Shown here: positions 18,328-26,809 of the stretch, in pieces
How positions within the stretch are numbered: the first letter of the stretch is position 1
Layout of the letters: each line of letters starts with the position of its first letter
DNA from: DASXZH01 sp963829965
Lineage (GTDB): Bacteria; Armatimonadota; Fimbriimonadia; Fimbriimonadales; Fimbriimonadaceae
Reading direction: 5' to 3'
NCBI GenBank assembly: GCA_963829965.1
Contig: CAWHLK010000032.1
Span: forward strand, 62,001-126,000
DNA length: 64,000 bases
Made by a program: the position numbers and the translations under genes
The notes under the pieces: generated by a model
Told to the model about the DNA's origin: nothing
The model's database searches: none
What the model saw: the letters and a program-made list of their open reading frames with translations, nothing else

Positions 18328-18642
18328 ATGGCAGGAGAGCGATACACTACAATTGAGACGAGAGCCTGCGCGTATCTCGCTGTTCACGGAAGTCAGGAAC
18401 GGATCACAACCGCGGCCATCTCGGCACGCTCGGGGCGGAAGCGCACGAGCATCCACTCGAAGATTCGAAACCAGGTCGCGGACCTGGCTGCCCACGGCAT
18501 GCCTCACGCCGACATCACCCCGTTATCGGGCCGAGAATCAGGCACGAAGAACCGCAACACTGACTGGGAGGTAACGTGCGCGGCCGCCCAAACTCCCGAG
18601 CACATTCTTCGGGTAGAAATCCTAGCGTGGCTTGAGTCGTAG
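18328..18642 (+). CDS. Small basic protein beside the restriction operon
   Basis: 104 residues from ATG 18328 (MAGERYTTIETRACAYLAVHG). No family recognised. The first 60 residues are helical and basic (ITTAAISARSGRKRTSIHSKIRNQVADLAAHG), which could be a helix-turn-helix DNA-binding segment. The tail is polar and ends in HILRVEILAWLES. It converges on the restriction endonuclease gene, with a 29-base gap. A controller of the restriction-modification system is a possibility, but this is inference from location and charge. Confidence 0.5.
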   Translation: MAGERYTTIETRACAYLAVHGSQERITTAAISARSGRKRTSIHSKIRNQVADLAAHGMPHADITPLSGRESGTKNRNTDWEVTCAAAQTPEHILRVEILAWLES

Positions 18643-18671
18643 CGGTGGAGGCTGCGTCGGGGCCTGCTTGG

Positions 18672-19532
18672 TTAGATTGCCAAATCCAGAGGCAAGTCGC
18701 TTATATCCCTGAGCCTCCGACCGGAAACGAGGTTGTCGAGCAAGTCGTCCAGATCCTCGAGATTCAGTTGCTTAATAACTTGCTGTAGCTCGTGCAGGCA
18801 AACGTGGTACGTGCAGTCGAGATCGCCGGTCCCGATCGCAAGAGAGGCTAACCTCGTAGGTAGCGGCTCAAAGGTCACAGCTACGATTCTCGGCGTTTGC
18901 CCTTTTCTATTTCGGATTAAGTTGAGGGCTTCCGTTCGGCTGTTTTGCGCCCGATCGCTCCTCATGGTCCACTTGCAGGACACCGAGGCGTGCAAGGTCG
19001 GCTTCGCGGTGATCCTCTTCCTCAGAGGCGAGAGCGACCCGACGAACTCGTCCTCATTTACCACACACTCGGAGACATTGATATCGTCATCCTCAAATGG
19101 ATGCTTGAGAATAACGATATCGGGCGTGATCAAATACTCGCCGCCTAGAGTCGCGCGAAGCTCTTTGTGTTCTTCCAGAAGGTTGTGCAAGGTAAGTAGG
19201 TGAGCGAACTGGTCATAGTCTGTTATGCCAAGCTTCTTTTGGCTAACGGTGAAATGAAACTTCCCCGGCCGTATGGGACGGAGGTGCTCGAAGGTGGCCG
19301 ATAGAAAATCTCTTGTTAACGAAGCGAATAGGCTTCCCGAAGCTTGGCTGCTTGGCTGCTTGGCCGCGGTCGGGAATCCGATAACTTCGACCAACGACGC
19401 GGCAATGCGCTTTGAACTCTCGTTGCCGACATCTGCGATATTGAATTCGCCCGTTTTGGCAGATCTAGCGAGTATTTGAGCGAAGAGATCGCGGTGGTAA
19501 AACCGTCGCAGCTCGCCCAAAATAGAGCTCAA
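18672..19532 (-). CDS. Type II restriction endonuclease, NgoMIV-like
   Basis: 286 residues. The catalytic signature of the NgoMIV/Cfr10I group is present: TPDIVI (Pro137-Asp138), SCKWTM (Ser185-Cys186-Lys187) and Glu201 thirteen residues after the Lys. These match the spacing I recall for NgoMIV (Asp140, Ser185-Cys186-Lys187, Glu201), and the length is like that enzyme. The additional upstream Glu of that group is not obvious near residue 70. The start overlaps the end of the C5-methyltransferase gene by four bases (ATGA), so the two are translationally coupled. By family, cutting at GCCGGC or a closely related site is the working prediction. Confidence 0.8.
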   Translation of the reverse strand: MSSILGELRRFYHRDLFAQILARSAKTGEFNIADVGNESSKRIAASLVEVIGFPTAAKQPSSQASGSLFASLTRDFLSATFEHLRPIRPGKFHFTVSQKKLGITDYDQFAHLLTLHNLLEEHKELRATLGGEYLITPDIVILKHPFEDDDINVSECVVNEDEFVGSLSPLRKRITAKPTLHASVSCKWTMRSDRAQNSRTEALNLIRNRKGQTPRIVAVTFEPLPTRLASLAIGTGDLDCTYHVCLHELQQVIKQLNLEDLDDLLDNLVSGRRLRDISDLPLDLAI

Positions 19533-20689
19533 GCTGCCTCGACCACCGCGCGCATCATGGCCATGACTGATGAGGCCACTGCCTCGGCGAGCCTCGGAGG
19601 TACCGCGTTGCCGATCTGCTTCGCAATCTCGATCTTTGTTCCGGAAAACCGGAAGCTGTCAGGAAACGATTGGAATCGAGCAGCCTCGCGGTGAGTGATC
19701 GGCCGGTGCTGCTCTGGGTGAAGATATCTGCCCTTTTCGGGTTTGAAGAACTCGGTCCGAATTGTGAACGCGGGTCGATCCCACCACAGCCTACCGAACA
19801 GATCGGTTCCTCCAGATTTTTTTCGGACCCAGCATTCCGGAGTAAGGTCCGGAGCATTCCTAAGCAAATCCATTCTGTTCATGCCCTGCTCTGGAACCGC
19901 CCGATAACGGGCCATGCTCGTCGGCGTCGGGCTTCTTCCGAAGTGCAGGTCAAGTGGCGGCGCAACATCCCTAGGGCTAATGCCAACGGGCGCAGGGAGG
20001 TCGCCTATCGCGTCCCGTACGGTCCTCCATGAGGAGGGCTTTGAGCATCCGATGCCAAATAGGTCGCCTTCCCCTTTTCGCAATGCGGCTGGATCGAGAT
20101 GCGACGGACGAGGGGGGAAGAAGTTCCCAGGTTCGCAGTCAAGGTTGCCCACGATGAATGCGCGGGTCCGCGTTTGCGGGACCCCGTAGTTCGCTGCGGG
20201 GAGTTTCGCATATGCAACACGAAATCCCAGCGCCCTTGCCTCGTTCAATATCTCCCAGAATTCTGGCGTTCCAAGCAACTGCGGCACATTTTCCATCACG
20301 AAGACGCGGGCACCGGAGCGACGAACTACTTCCATATATGGTCGCCACAATTGTTTACGGGGATCGGTGCCACGGTTCCTGTTTAGCAGGGAAAACCCTT
20401 GACAAGGAGGGCCCCCTACGACGATATCAGCCCGAGGGATTAACTCCGCTTCGGATTCTAATATTGATACAAGGTCCCCGTGGAGGCAATGGGGGCCGAA
20501 GTTCAGATTGTAGGTATCCGCAGCAAAGCGATTGAAATCGTTGGCCCAGACCGGCTGAAATCCCATTTGAGCAAAGCCTAGAGACATCCCGCCCGCCCCG
20601 CAGAACAAATCGATCATGCGAGGAGCTCGCCCGCTCTCGCACGGACTCACAGAGGTCCGCAGATCGACAGGCTCAATAGTGATACTCAT
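19529..20689 (-). CDS. DNA (cytosine-5) methyltransferase of the restriction-modification operon
   Basis: 386 residues with the ordered C5-methyltransferase motifs: I IDLFCGAGGMSLGF (about 27), IV GGPPCQGFS with the catalytic Cys (about 95), VI FVMENVP (about 137), VIII PQTRTRAF (about 175) and IX-X near the end (REAARFQSFP, KQIGNAVPP). The target-recognition region lies between about 200 and 320. It modifies host DNA at the site cut by the endonuclease encoded immediately downstream with a 4-base overlap. The Vsr gene lies 59 bases upstream on the same strand. Confidence 0.95.
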   Translation of the reverse strand: MSITIEPVDLRTSVSPCESGRAPRMIDLFCGAGGMSLGFAQMGFQPVWANDFNRFAADTYNLNFGPHCLHGDLVSILESEAELIPRADIVVGGPPCQGFSLLNRNRGTDPRKQLWRPYMEVVRRSGARVFVMENVPQLLGTPEFWEILNEARALGFRVAYAKLPAANYGVPQTRTRAFIVGNLDCEPGNFFPPRPSHLDPAALRKGEGDLFGIGCSKPSSWRTVRDAIGDLPAPVGISPRDVAPPLDLHFGRSPTPTSMARYRAVPEQGMNRMDLLRNAPDLTPECWVRKKSGGTDLFGRLWWDRPAFTIRTEFFKPEKGRYLHPEQHRPITHREAARFQSFPDSFRFSGTKIEIAKQIGNAVPPRLAEAVASSVMAMMRAVVEAA

Positions 20690-20748
20690 TCTCTACTCCC
20701 TAGAGACGTGGGAAAAAGGCCAAATTCGGCGAGTTCCGCACGTTCCAT

Positions 20749-21201
20749 TTATGTAGAAAAGTATACACTTCTATTGGTAGTTTGCAAAGTCCTTATTAGG
20801 GCCGAGGCGACAGATTGTAAATCAGCCCTTAGCTCGCATTCCCAAACGACGAAAACACGATACCCAAGCTGCTCAAGTAAACGGATGTTCTCCTCGTCAC
20901 GGGCTACGTTTGATTCAAGCTTTGCGGTCCAGAAGGCAACGTTCGTCTTCAGCGGCGCGTCTTTTTTGCACTTTGGGCAGCGATGCCAGTAGCACCCGTG
21001 AACGAACACCGCAACCCTTTGCCTGTTAAAGACCATGTCCGGCCGACCAGGTAGAAGGCGAGAATGCAATCTGTATCCACGAACACCTTGGCGCCAAAGC
21101 TCCCTTCGGAGCGCCAACTCCGGTTTTGTGTTCTTGGCACGGTTCGATCTCATACTCCGCGAAGTTGATTCCCGAACCACGAGGGTCTCCCGGCAGGCCA
21201 T
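20749..21201 (-). CDS. vsr: Very-short-patch mismatch endonuclease Vsr
   Basis: 150 residues, the normal family length. Vsr landmarks are all present: RSNRAKNTKPELALRREL (about 19-36), RLHSRLLPGRPDMVF with the catalytic Asp, VAVFVHGCYWHRCPKCKK with the zinc-binding Cys/His set, FWTAKLESNVARDEEN and VVWECEL. Vsr nicks beside T:G mismatches that arise when 5-methylcytosine deaminates, which fits its place as first gene of the operon with a C5-methyltransferase. Confidence 0.95.
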   Translation of the reverse strand: MACRETLVVRESTSRSMRSNRAKNTKPELALRRELWRQGVRGYRLHSRLLPGRPDMVFNRQRVAVFVHGCYWHRCPKCKKDAPLKTNVAFWTAKLESNVARDEENIRLLEQLGYRVFVVWECELRADLQSVASALIRTLQTTNRSVYFST

Positions 21202-21421
21202 AGATCTATTCTATTCGACTCCGATGGAGCGTGCCGCTCCGCGAGGTTTCGTGACCGATTGTGTCCAGCAGTTCAGAGTCCCGCGACCAGAACTGCATTC
21301 CATACTCGTTAGCGATCTCCACTGAAATGGGGCAATGGCGGGTTTGCTGAGGCCGCATACAATCCCGGCGAGTTGTGCGTCGATCATTCGAAGCGAAACG
21401 GGTCCCTTCGCGCCAAGGTAG

Positions 21422-22866
21422 CCTCTCCTTCTTATTGCCACAATCGCCGAACAAGAGGCAACCCCAAGCGCGAAGCGCGAACTCAGCACGAGTCTGATAC
21501 TCAAGCTGTACCTGCCTCTGGCGCTTTCGTGGGTATTCATGGCGCTTGAGGGACCGAACGTTACCGGCATTATCGGCCGCATGCCCAACAAGGTGCTCAA
21601 CTCGGCAGCACTGCTGGTGATGATGAGCATGGCGATGTGGATCGAGAGCCCGGTTATCGACCTACTTCCACCTCCACCACACTCGCCAAGGATCGGCAAT
21701 GCTATCTGCAAATCCGGCGCTATGTCTTTCTGCTTATCGGCTGGGTCACCGTCGCACATGCTTTTTTTGTTCTCACTCCACTCTATTGGTGGGTGATGCT
21801 GCGCCTGCTCTCCATTCCCCGTGAAGTGGCAATCGATGCCAGATTCGGCCTTTATTTGATGATCCCCTGGGCCGGCTTCATCGGCTGGCGGCGCTATCTG
21901 CAGGGAATCCTAATCCGTTTTCACCGAACCCGCCTGATCAGCGTGGGCACATTCATTCGGGTTTGTGCGCTGACCGGCGTGGGTTGGTCCTTGTATTTCT
22001 TCTCTCGTCTTCCTCCAATCGTCATTGCGGGCGCCGCCCTGCTCAGCTCGGTCGTTTCCGAATCGATTTTTATCCACTTTGCAGCCCGAAACACTCTTCG
22101 ACGTGAGTTTGAAGGCTCAGAGCCGGCCGACACCGATGTCGACGAGCAGGGCTTTGCCCCCTCGGAATTGGCGGAAAGCGCGCTTCTCGACGCTTCGATT
22201 CCGGACGAAGCGCCAAGAGACGGCGCGCTTACGATGAAACGGCTCGTGGCTTTTCATCTTCCGCTTACCGCGACGACGATGGTGGCGCTAGTAGGCACTC
22301 CGATGATCAGCGCGGCTCTTTCGCATGCAAAGAATCCGGAATTGAACCTGGCATCCTGGCAAGTGGTGGCAACTCTCATCTGGCTCTGCCGCACGATCGA
22401 ATTCGCCCTGCCGGAGGTCATCATCACTCTCTATAAGGATGCGGCAAGCGCGCGGAAGCTGCGCCACTTCTCAATCGGCGTCGGGCTGATCATTGCGGGA
22501 ACGATGGCGTTAGCAGCCCTAACCGGCGCCGACCGGTGGTTTTTCGGCCAGGTCCTCGGAGAGGACCCGCCCACCGTGGCGATGGCGCACCTGGGATTTT
22601 TGTTCGGCATCACCCTGCCGCTCATCGGTTCGCAACAGAATTACATCAAAGGGATGCTCACCGCGCACCATCTGACGACGGCAAGGTTTATGTCTTCCTT
22701 GGTATCGTTCAGCACTTTGCTCTTGATGCTGGTGGGAAGCGTGGCCCTTGGTTTCTCCGGAGTGGTTGGAGCAGCGGTTTCGTTGAACGTGGCATTGCTG
22801 AGCGAGGTCTTGGTGCTTTTTACGTTTTGGCGGAGCGGGGTACGGCGGTTGGGAATCCAGCTTTAG
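21422..22866 (+). pseudogene. Frameshifted multi-pass flippase-like membrane protein (MATE/ANKH-like)
   Basis: Two frames make one protein. The first (from about 21422, without an obvious ATG) reads LILKLYLPLALSWVFMALE and WIESPVIDLL; the second (open from 21637 to 22866) continues STTLAKDRQCYLQIRRYVFL. The join near 21660-21670 needs a one-base change. About ten to twelve hydrophobic helices are visible (FLLIGWVTVAHAFFVLTPLY, LIIAGTMALAAL, STLLLMLVGSVALGFSGVVG), with an acidic loop in the middle. The pattern recalls lipid or solute flippases of the MATE/MVF superfamily. The missing start suggests truncation where the restriction operon was inserted. Confidence 0.6.
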
Positions 22867-22973
22867 CTCGTAGTGTTAAAAAATGCTTTAATCGTCATCC
22901 CCAAGGTGTAATCGACACTACTCGATCTGTAGGGAGGCAATGCTATCCAAATACCAGATCCTTGCCCACTAAC

Positions 22974-23135
22974 CGAGGCGCGTTCAGCCGCCTCGTCAAT
23001 TTCGGTGGCCTCATCCGCCAGGTCTCGGTGGGTTTCCTCGCGGACAAGATGATGAACTTCCAAGGGGCGTCCTGGCTGATGGCCGCTGCTTTGGTGGGGG
23101 CCAGTGCGACTATGTTCGGGTTGGCTGGCTGCTAG
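22974..23135 (+). pseudogene. C-terminal fragment of an MFS-type transporter
   Basis: The frame ending at TAG 23133 reads RGAFSRLVNFGGLIRQVSVG then FLADKMMNFQGASWLMAAAL and a hydrophobic end. This is characteristic of the last helices of a major-facilitator permease. There is no start or upstream domain, so it is a remnant. The rest of 22867-23131 holds nothing else. Confidence 0.45.
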
Positions 23136-23365
23136 CGGCGGATCTTGTGTGCAATTTCATGGAGCGTCACTCCTTCAGTTTCTAAAAGCCGTGCTCCGAT
23201 GGCAGCCCTGATGATCTGCTGCAGAGCTTCTTTTTCCGATTTTGGATAGTAGTAGCCGCGGTCATCTAATGGCTTGATTTGATCGACTTGGTCTCTCGCC
23301 AGCGCGACCAACTGCTCTGGGTTCGTTATCGTGCAAACGACGGTGACTTCAACGGTAGCTAGCAT
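23132..23365 (-). CDS. Small protein with a second, decayed copy at 31.9 kb
   Basis: 77 residues from ATG 23365 (MLATVEVTVVCTITNPEQLV). It has a beta-rich N-terminus and a helical C-terminus (KEALQQIIRAAIGARLLE). No family recognised. The segment TVVCTITNPEQLVALARDQV and the following KPLDDRGYYYPKS is closely repeated on the other strand at 31881-32075 (TVVCTITNPKRLVALARNQV). Recurrence suggests a real gene that travels with mobile DNA. Confidence 0.55.
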   Translation of the reverse strand: MLATVEVTVVCTITNPEQLVALARDQVDQIKPLDDRGYYYPKSEKEALQQIIRAAIGARLLETEGVTLHEIAHKIRR

Positions 23366-23393
23366 GTTGAAAGGATACATCCTCCCGAGTTAA

Positions 23394-23699
23394 CTAGGGG
23401 TCCACTGTTAGCGAGCCCTTGGCCGCAGTGGAGTTGAACGACGCCGTAATCGTCACTCACGTAGCCTGCCTAACCTTGCTCGTGTTCACGAGAAAATACG
23501 TCTGCTTGTAGCCTGAGGGGACCGTGACCCTGGCTAGGAGCGTAGCCGCCGCGGTGCTGGATCTGAACGAAACCACAGCGCGTCCTGGTGGAGCAATCGC
23601 ATTGAGCCTAACCAAAGCTTCGACATTGCTTCCCTCCACCACAGAGGCTGGCGACACGGTCAGGCTCGAAACGGCCGAAGCGGTGCAGGTTATTCGGGC
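23394..23699 (-). pseudogene. C-terminal remnant of an Ig-like (Big/Calx-type) surface protein
   Basis: One frame reads SSLTVSPASVVEGSNVEALV and then VVSFRSSTAAATLLARVTVP, typical of bacterial Ig-like repeats. After a stop (KVRQAT) another frame continues VTITASFNSTAAKGSLTVDP to TAG 23394. The two strands join as one Ig domain if a base is added or removed near 23450. There is no upstream part, so it is a fragment. Confidence 0.5.
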
Positions 23700-24436
23700 C
23701 AATGCAAGCGCTTCTGCGGCTCGCCCCACTCGGACCTCATGAGCTGATATCCGTCCGGATCGGCGTGCATGAGTTCGGCCCTCACGAAGGGGTAAAAGTC
23801 GTTGGTTCCGAAATAGGCCTCCGTGCATTCCGCGAAGTACTCCATTGGGTTGGTGGTGGCGTAAGCTTTCGCCATTTTGCCGTCCCAGTGGAGCACGCTG
23901 TCGTATCGATGCGCGGCCATGGCCTTGTCATACGCGGCTTTAACGTCCGGGTTGTCGAACGCTTTGGGCAGGAACAGAAAATGGTAGCCGTGGGATAGCT
24001 CGTGCAGCACCATCCAGGGCTGCTCGTAGGTCCAGGAAACGAAGTTCGCCGCGTTGCCGATTTCCACTCCGTGGGCCATACGAGGGTCCATCTTGTGCGC
24101 GGCGAGCCAATCCGAGTCCGGGTGGAAGGCCATGCAGGCAGTTTCCGGGCTGGTGAAGTGGACCCAGATGGGAATGGTTCGGATCTTGGCGAGCGGCCCA
24201 TCGGGAACGACCCTCTCGATGTTCGTGAGCTGGACATTCAACTCCTGCTCGACTGCGTTCCAAAGGTCCGCGTGCTTCTGCTTGAGGACAGGGTCGACAT
24301 TTACGGTCCAGCCTTCCAGGTGGAGGGTGTCGTAGGCCTGTTGAGGCCCTGATATGGGGAGAGCCAGGAGAAAGATTATTGGAAGCACGGTGGCTGAATT
24401 ATGGTCATGGTGGGGCGCTGCATTATAATAAAGCAT
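23690..24436 (-). CDS. Secreted zinc-metallopeptidase-like protein
   Basis: 248 residues from ATG 24436; an alternative GTG at 24388 would begin directly at the signal peptide (LPIIFLLALPISGPQQ). The core motif VLHELSHGYHF gives HExxH, and a third ligand is likely the Glu in MEYFAECTEAYFG about 50 residues on, a gluzincin-like arrangement. The region before (IRTIPIWVHF) resembles the edge strand of zincins. It is probably an exported peptidase of unknown target. It diverges from the helical gene at 24444, the starts being only 7 bases apart, so the promoters must overlap the coding regions. Confidence 0.75.
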   Translation of the reverse strand: MLYYNAAPHHDHNSATVLPIIFLLALPISGPQQAYDTLHLEGWTVNVDPVLKQKHADLWNAVEQELNVQLTNIERVVPDGPLAKIRTIPIWVHFTSPETACMAFHPDSDWLAAHKMDPRMAHGVEIGNAANFVSWTYEQPWMVLHELSHGYHFLFLPKAFDNPDVKAAYDKAMAAHRYDSVLHWDGKMAKAYATTNPMEYFAECTEAYFGTNDFYPFVRAELMHADPDGYQLMRSEWGEPQKRLHWPE

Positions 24437-24443
24437 CAAAGCA

Positions 24444-24860
24444 ATGAAGCCCCTCAAATTCAAGAAGAGCGTTGCAGAGGGAATGGCGCGGGATATCATG
24501 TCCGCTCGCGCGCAGATCCTTCGAGGCGCCGATCCGGAAGAAACTTGGCTGCTCATGCGCTTGGCGGATGACCTCAAGAGTCTGGGCGCCGCAGAGCGGC
24601 TGGAAACTCTCGCCAACAAATACGAAGCGGGGAACCACTATTTGGCCTACCATCTTGAGATTGAAGACGAGGAAGCGCAGGACGCTGCCAATAAGATGGC
24701 TTCTGACCTGCGCCGGCTAAAATCCCGCGCGGACGAACTTGTCCAAGAGCCGGTTACCGAGGAGCGCTTAAAGGCGGCCGAGAAGATTTGCGGCAACTAT
24801 GGAGTTAAGCTAGAGCTGCTTAACCGCACTGCAGGCTCGGACGAAAGCTTTTTGAACTGA
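24444..24860 (+). CDS. All-helical protein of unknown function; its 3' end is duplicated downstream
   Basis: 138 residues (MKPLKFKKSVAEGMARDIMS), highly charged and helical throughout (DPEETWLLMRLADDLKSLGA, EERLKAAEKICGNYGVKLEL), with coiled-coil character between about 60 and 105. No signal peptide or known domain. The last 137 bases are repeated at 25992-26128 with four differences, as if an element entered next to the gene end and copied it. Function unknown. Confidence 0.65.
   Translation: MKPLKFKKSVAEGMARDIMSARAQILRGADPEETWLLMRLADDLKSLGAAERLETLANKYEAGNHYLAYHLEIEDEEAQDAANKMASDLRRLKSRADELVQEPVTEERLKAAEKICGNYGVKLELLNRTAGSDESFLN
24724..24860 (+). repeat. 137-bp direct repeat, copy A (3' end of the helical-protein gene)
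   Basis: Bases 24724-24860 match 25992-26128 at 133 of 137 positions (about 97%), ending at the same TGA. Two of the four differences are silent and two change an amino acid (Lys/Arg, Tyr/Ser). The 1131 bases between the copies hold a small gene and a VapBC pair. Confidence 0.95.
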
Positions 24861-24932
24861 TCTGTAGGTCTGTTAGCCGCACCCTTGGCGGACGGATCCC
24901 TTCAGCTTGCTTTCCCCCTCTCAAAAGGGCCT

Positions 24933-25214
24933 TTAACTTCCTGTTGAGCTTGGCCCCATTTGCCCGGGCGGAATGTGTTCTTTGGTCTTGGAGAATGCAG
25001 GTAAATCCTCCCGCGGAATGTTGTAAGTGGCCCCAGTAGGGCAGAGGCCCGCCGAGTTCTCTCCCAAAAGGGAGACCGTCGCCTGAACATCCGTGAGCGA
25101 CATGAGCACCCAATACCCGGACGGATACGGTATATCGGGTATCTGGTGCTCCAAAAAGAGAACATCCCCAATTTCGAACAAGGCTTTAGACACCTTATGC
25201 GGATTCTGACACAT
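24933..25214 (-). CDS. Small hypothetical protein inside the duplicated-end segment
   Basis: 93 residues (MCQNPHKVSKALFEIGDVLF). The composition is protein-like with mixed beta strands (GYWVLMSLTDVQATVSLLGE) and a polar tail ending in GPSSTGS. No known domain. It stands 40 bases downstream of the VapC stop on the same strand. It could be a third component of the toxin-antitoxin cassette or a passenger gene; that is inference from position only. Confidence 0.5.
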   Translation of the reverse strand: MCQNPHKVSKALFEIGDVLFLEHQIPDIPYPSGYWVLMSLTDVQATVSLLGENSAGLCPTGATYNIPREDLPAFSKTKEHIPPGQMGPSSTGS

Positions 25215-25254
25215 AGGTTACAAATCTGCATCGAGACGACAATATCCCTAATTA

Positions 25255-25683
25255 TCAGCTCAAGGGGTTCACGACTCTGATGCCCGGAAACCGAAGTAGG
25301 TCTCGATCTGTCGAAACCAGATCGCATCCTTCTTCGACCGCTATTGCGGCGATCACGGCATCGGAAAGCAGAGGCCCGCTTGCTTGGCCCTCACCGACCA
25401 TCGCTTCGAGCAGTTGCATATGGCGAAGTCCTGGGTTGACAACTGACACATTCGGGAGCGCTACCCATCGCTTCACCGCCAGGAACGCTCGATCCGTTGG
25501 GATGGGTCTTGCAAAGAGCCGAGGGTTGGTTACGATCCTTAAGAAAGCCCAAATACTTACCCAAGGGATACAAACCAAATCCTCGCAGCTGAACGCCTCC
25601 TCAACCCATTTCTTGATCTTCGCGTGATCGGGGTCGTCCTCATTGGACGCGCGAATCAAAATGTTCGCGTCAAGAAGGATCAT
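25255..25683 (-). CDS. PIN-domain toxin (VapC-like), module 1
   Basis: 142 residues. PIN-fold acidic residues are present: MILLDANILIRA (Asp5), the second in KKWVEEAF (about 28), then PLLSDAVIAAIAVEEG (Asp about 108) and VSTDRDLLRF (Asp about 126-128). VapC toxins are Mg-dependent ribonucleases, usually aimed at tRNA or rRNA. The gene start overlaps the antitoxin stop by four bases (ATGA). Part of this coding sequence is echoed in a remnant at 26810-26881. Confidence 0.9.
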   Translation of the reverse strand: MILLDANILIRASNEDDPDHAKIKKWVEEAFSCEDLVCIPWVSIWAFLRIVTNPRLFARPIPTDRAFLAVKRWVALPNVSVVNPGLRHMQLLEAMVGEGQASGPLLSDAVIAAIAVEEGCDLVSTDRDLLRFPGIRVVNPLS

Positions 25684-25931
25684 CGATGCTGCTCGCCCTC
25701 TGCAAGGTCGATCAGGGCGTGAACGTTGTTATAGTCCAGTCCGGGAACGACTCCCATCTTGAAGCTATCCATTTTGAATTTTCGGCGTGGTTTGGGCGCG
25801 CGAAGCCCTTGCAACCCGCTCCTAATGGCGTCGTTTAGAAGCTTTCGAAAGGAAACCCCCCTTGCTCTGCTCTCCTCCCGGAGCCGGGCGACAACATCGT
25901 CATCAAGTGTAACCGTTGTTCTGATGCCCAT
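25680..25931 (-). CDS. Ribbon-helix-helix antitoxin (VapB-like), module 1
   Basis: 83 residues. The N-terminal RHH fold is clear: RTTVTLDDDVVARLREESR, then the second helix FRKLLNDAIRSGL. The C-terminal part (KMDSFKMGVVPGLDYNNVHA) is the likely toxin-binding tail. It is translationally coupled to the PIN toxin by a 4-base overlap and probably represses its own operon. Confidence 0.9.
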   Translation of the reverse strand: MGIRTTVTLDDDVVARLREESRARGVSFRKLLNDAIRSGLQGLRAPKPRRKFKMDSFKMGVVPGLDYNNVHALIDLAEGEQHR

Positions 25932-25991
25932 GATGCCACCATTATGACATCATATACATAATTGGGTTGGCGTAGAATTGCTTGAGTCATG

Positions 25992-26128
25992 CCCGCGCGG
26001 ACGAACTTGTCCAAGAACCGGTTACCGAGGAGCGCTTAAGGGCGGCCGAGAAGATTTGCGGCAACTCTGGAGTTAAGCTAGAGCTGCTTAACCGCACTGC
26101 CGGCTCGGACGAAAGCTTTTTGAACTGA
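25992..26128 (+). repeat. 137-bp direct repeat, copy B
   Basis: Second copy of the helical-protein gene end (see 24724-24860). Here it has no matching upstream coding part; it is preceded by unrelated sequence next to the VapB promoter region. It ends in the same TGA at 26126-26128, 23 bases before the stop of the next toxin gene. Confidence 0.95.
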
Positions 26129-26151
26129 AGGGCAAACGCCGATTGTCTCGC

Positions 26152-26556
26152 TCATTGAAAAGGGCTCTGAATCCTGACCCCTCTCATCACTTGGTTATGG
26201 CTCAGGTCTTCGCTGTAAATCACGTCGCATCCTAGCGCAGCAGCAGCTTCTACGATCATTGCGTCCCAAAAGCTGATTCGGTAGCGCTCGCTGGTATCGA
26301 TGGCGTTGATAACGTCGTCTGGGCCAGGCTGGAAAACGCGTCTCTTTGACCATGACTCAACAAGCTCACGGGCTTCATTCGGCGGCACACCAAGTTTTCG
26401 CGTCGCCGCCCAGTATGTTTCTTGAAGAACCTGTACCGAGATGGAGGCCTGTCGGTGCAAACGGTGGACTAAGTCGAAGACGGCCGCCGTCTTTGCCTGA
26501 TCACGTCGATCGATCATATATAGGATGATGTTAGTGTCGAGGAAGACGCTCTTCAT
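26152..26556 (-). CDS. PIN-domain toxin (VapC-like), module 2
   Basis: 134 residues from ATG 26556 (MKSVFLDTNIILYMI). PIN acidic residues lie in LDTN (Asp7), QVLQETYW (Glu about 46), ISFWDAMIVEAAAALGCD (Asp about 97) and IYSEDLSH (Asp about 116). It overlaps the upstream antitoxin gene by 26 bases, so the pair is co-expressed. The sequence differs clearly from module 1, so this is a separate acquisition rather than a duplication. Confidence 0.9.
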   Translation of the reverse strand: MKSVFLDTNIILYMIDRRDQAKTAAVFDLVHRLHRQASISVQVLQETYWAATRKLGVPPNEARELVESWSKRRVFQPGPDDVINAIDTSERYRISFWDAMIVEAAAALGCDVIYSEDLSHNQVMRGVRIQSPFQ

Positions 26557-26776
26557 GAGCTTCCTCCCTATGCCATTTCCAGTTGCTTCCGGTTTTGGCG
26601 GATTGCGCGCACATTTGAGAGATCTGGGTGATTTCTTCAAGCCAGGACGCGTCTGGCTCGACTTCGCGACTTAGCAGTTCGCGTAACCACGCATTCAGAC
26701 TCTTTCCGTTAGCCTTCGCCTTCTCCCGTAGGGCCTCGATCACGGTGTCCGGTAAAGAAATGGTCACATTCCGCAT
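26531..26776 (-). CDS. Ribbon-helix-helix antitoxin, module 2
   Basis: 81 residues from ATG 26776 (MRNVTISLPDTVIEALREKA). RHH strand RNVTISLPD, helix EALREKAKANG, second helix SLNAWLRELLSREV, then a charged toxin-binding tail. It precedes and overlaps the PIN toxin gene by 26 bases. Confidence 0.9.
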   Translation of the reverse strand: MRNVTISLPDTVIEALREKAKANGKSLNAWLRELLSREVEPDASWLEEITQISQMCAQSAKTGSNWKWHREEAHEERLPRH

Positions 26777-26809
26777 GAATAAATTATACACGAAATAGTG
26801 TGCACTTAT

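Noticed and set aside
21211..21759. 182-codon minus-strand frame opposite the flippase start
   Set aside because: Mostly antisense to the flippase coding sequence; the part outside it (21206-21420) shows no recognisable domain.
22536..22956. First part of a 199-codon plus-strand frame
   Set aside because: Overlaps the flippase in another frame; only the end (from about 22974) looks like a real protein, and that is recorded as a transporter remnant.
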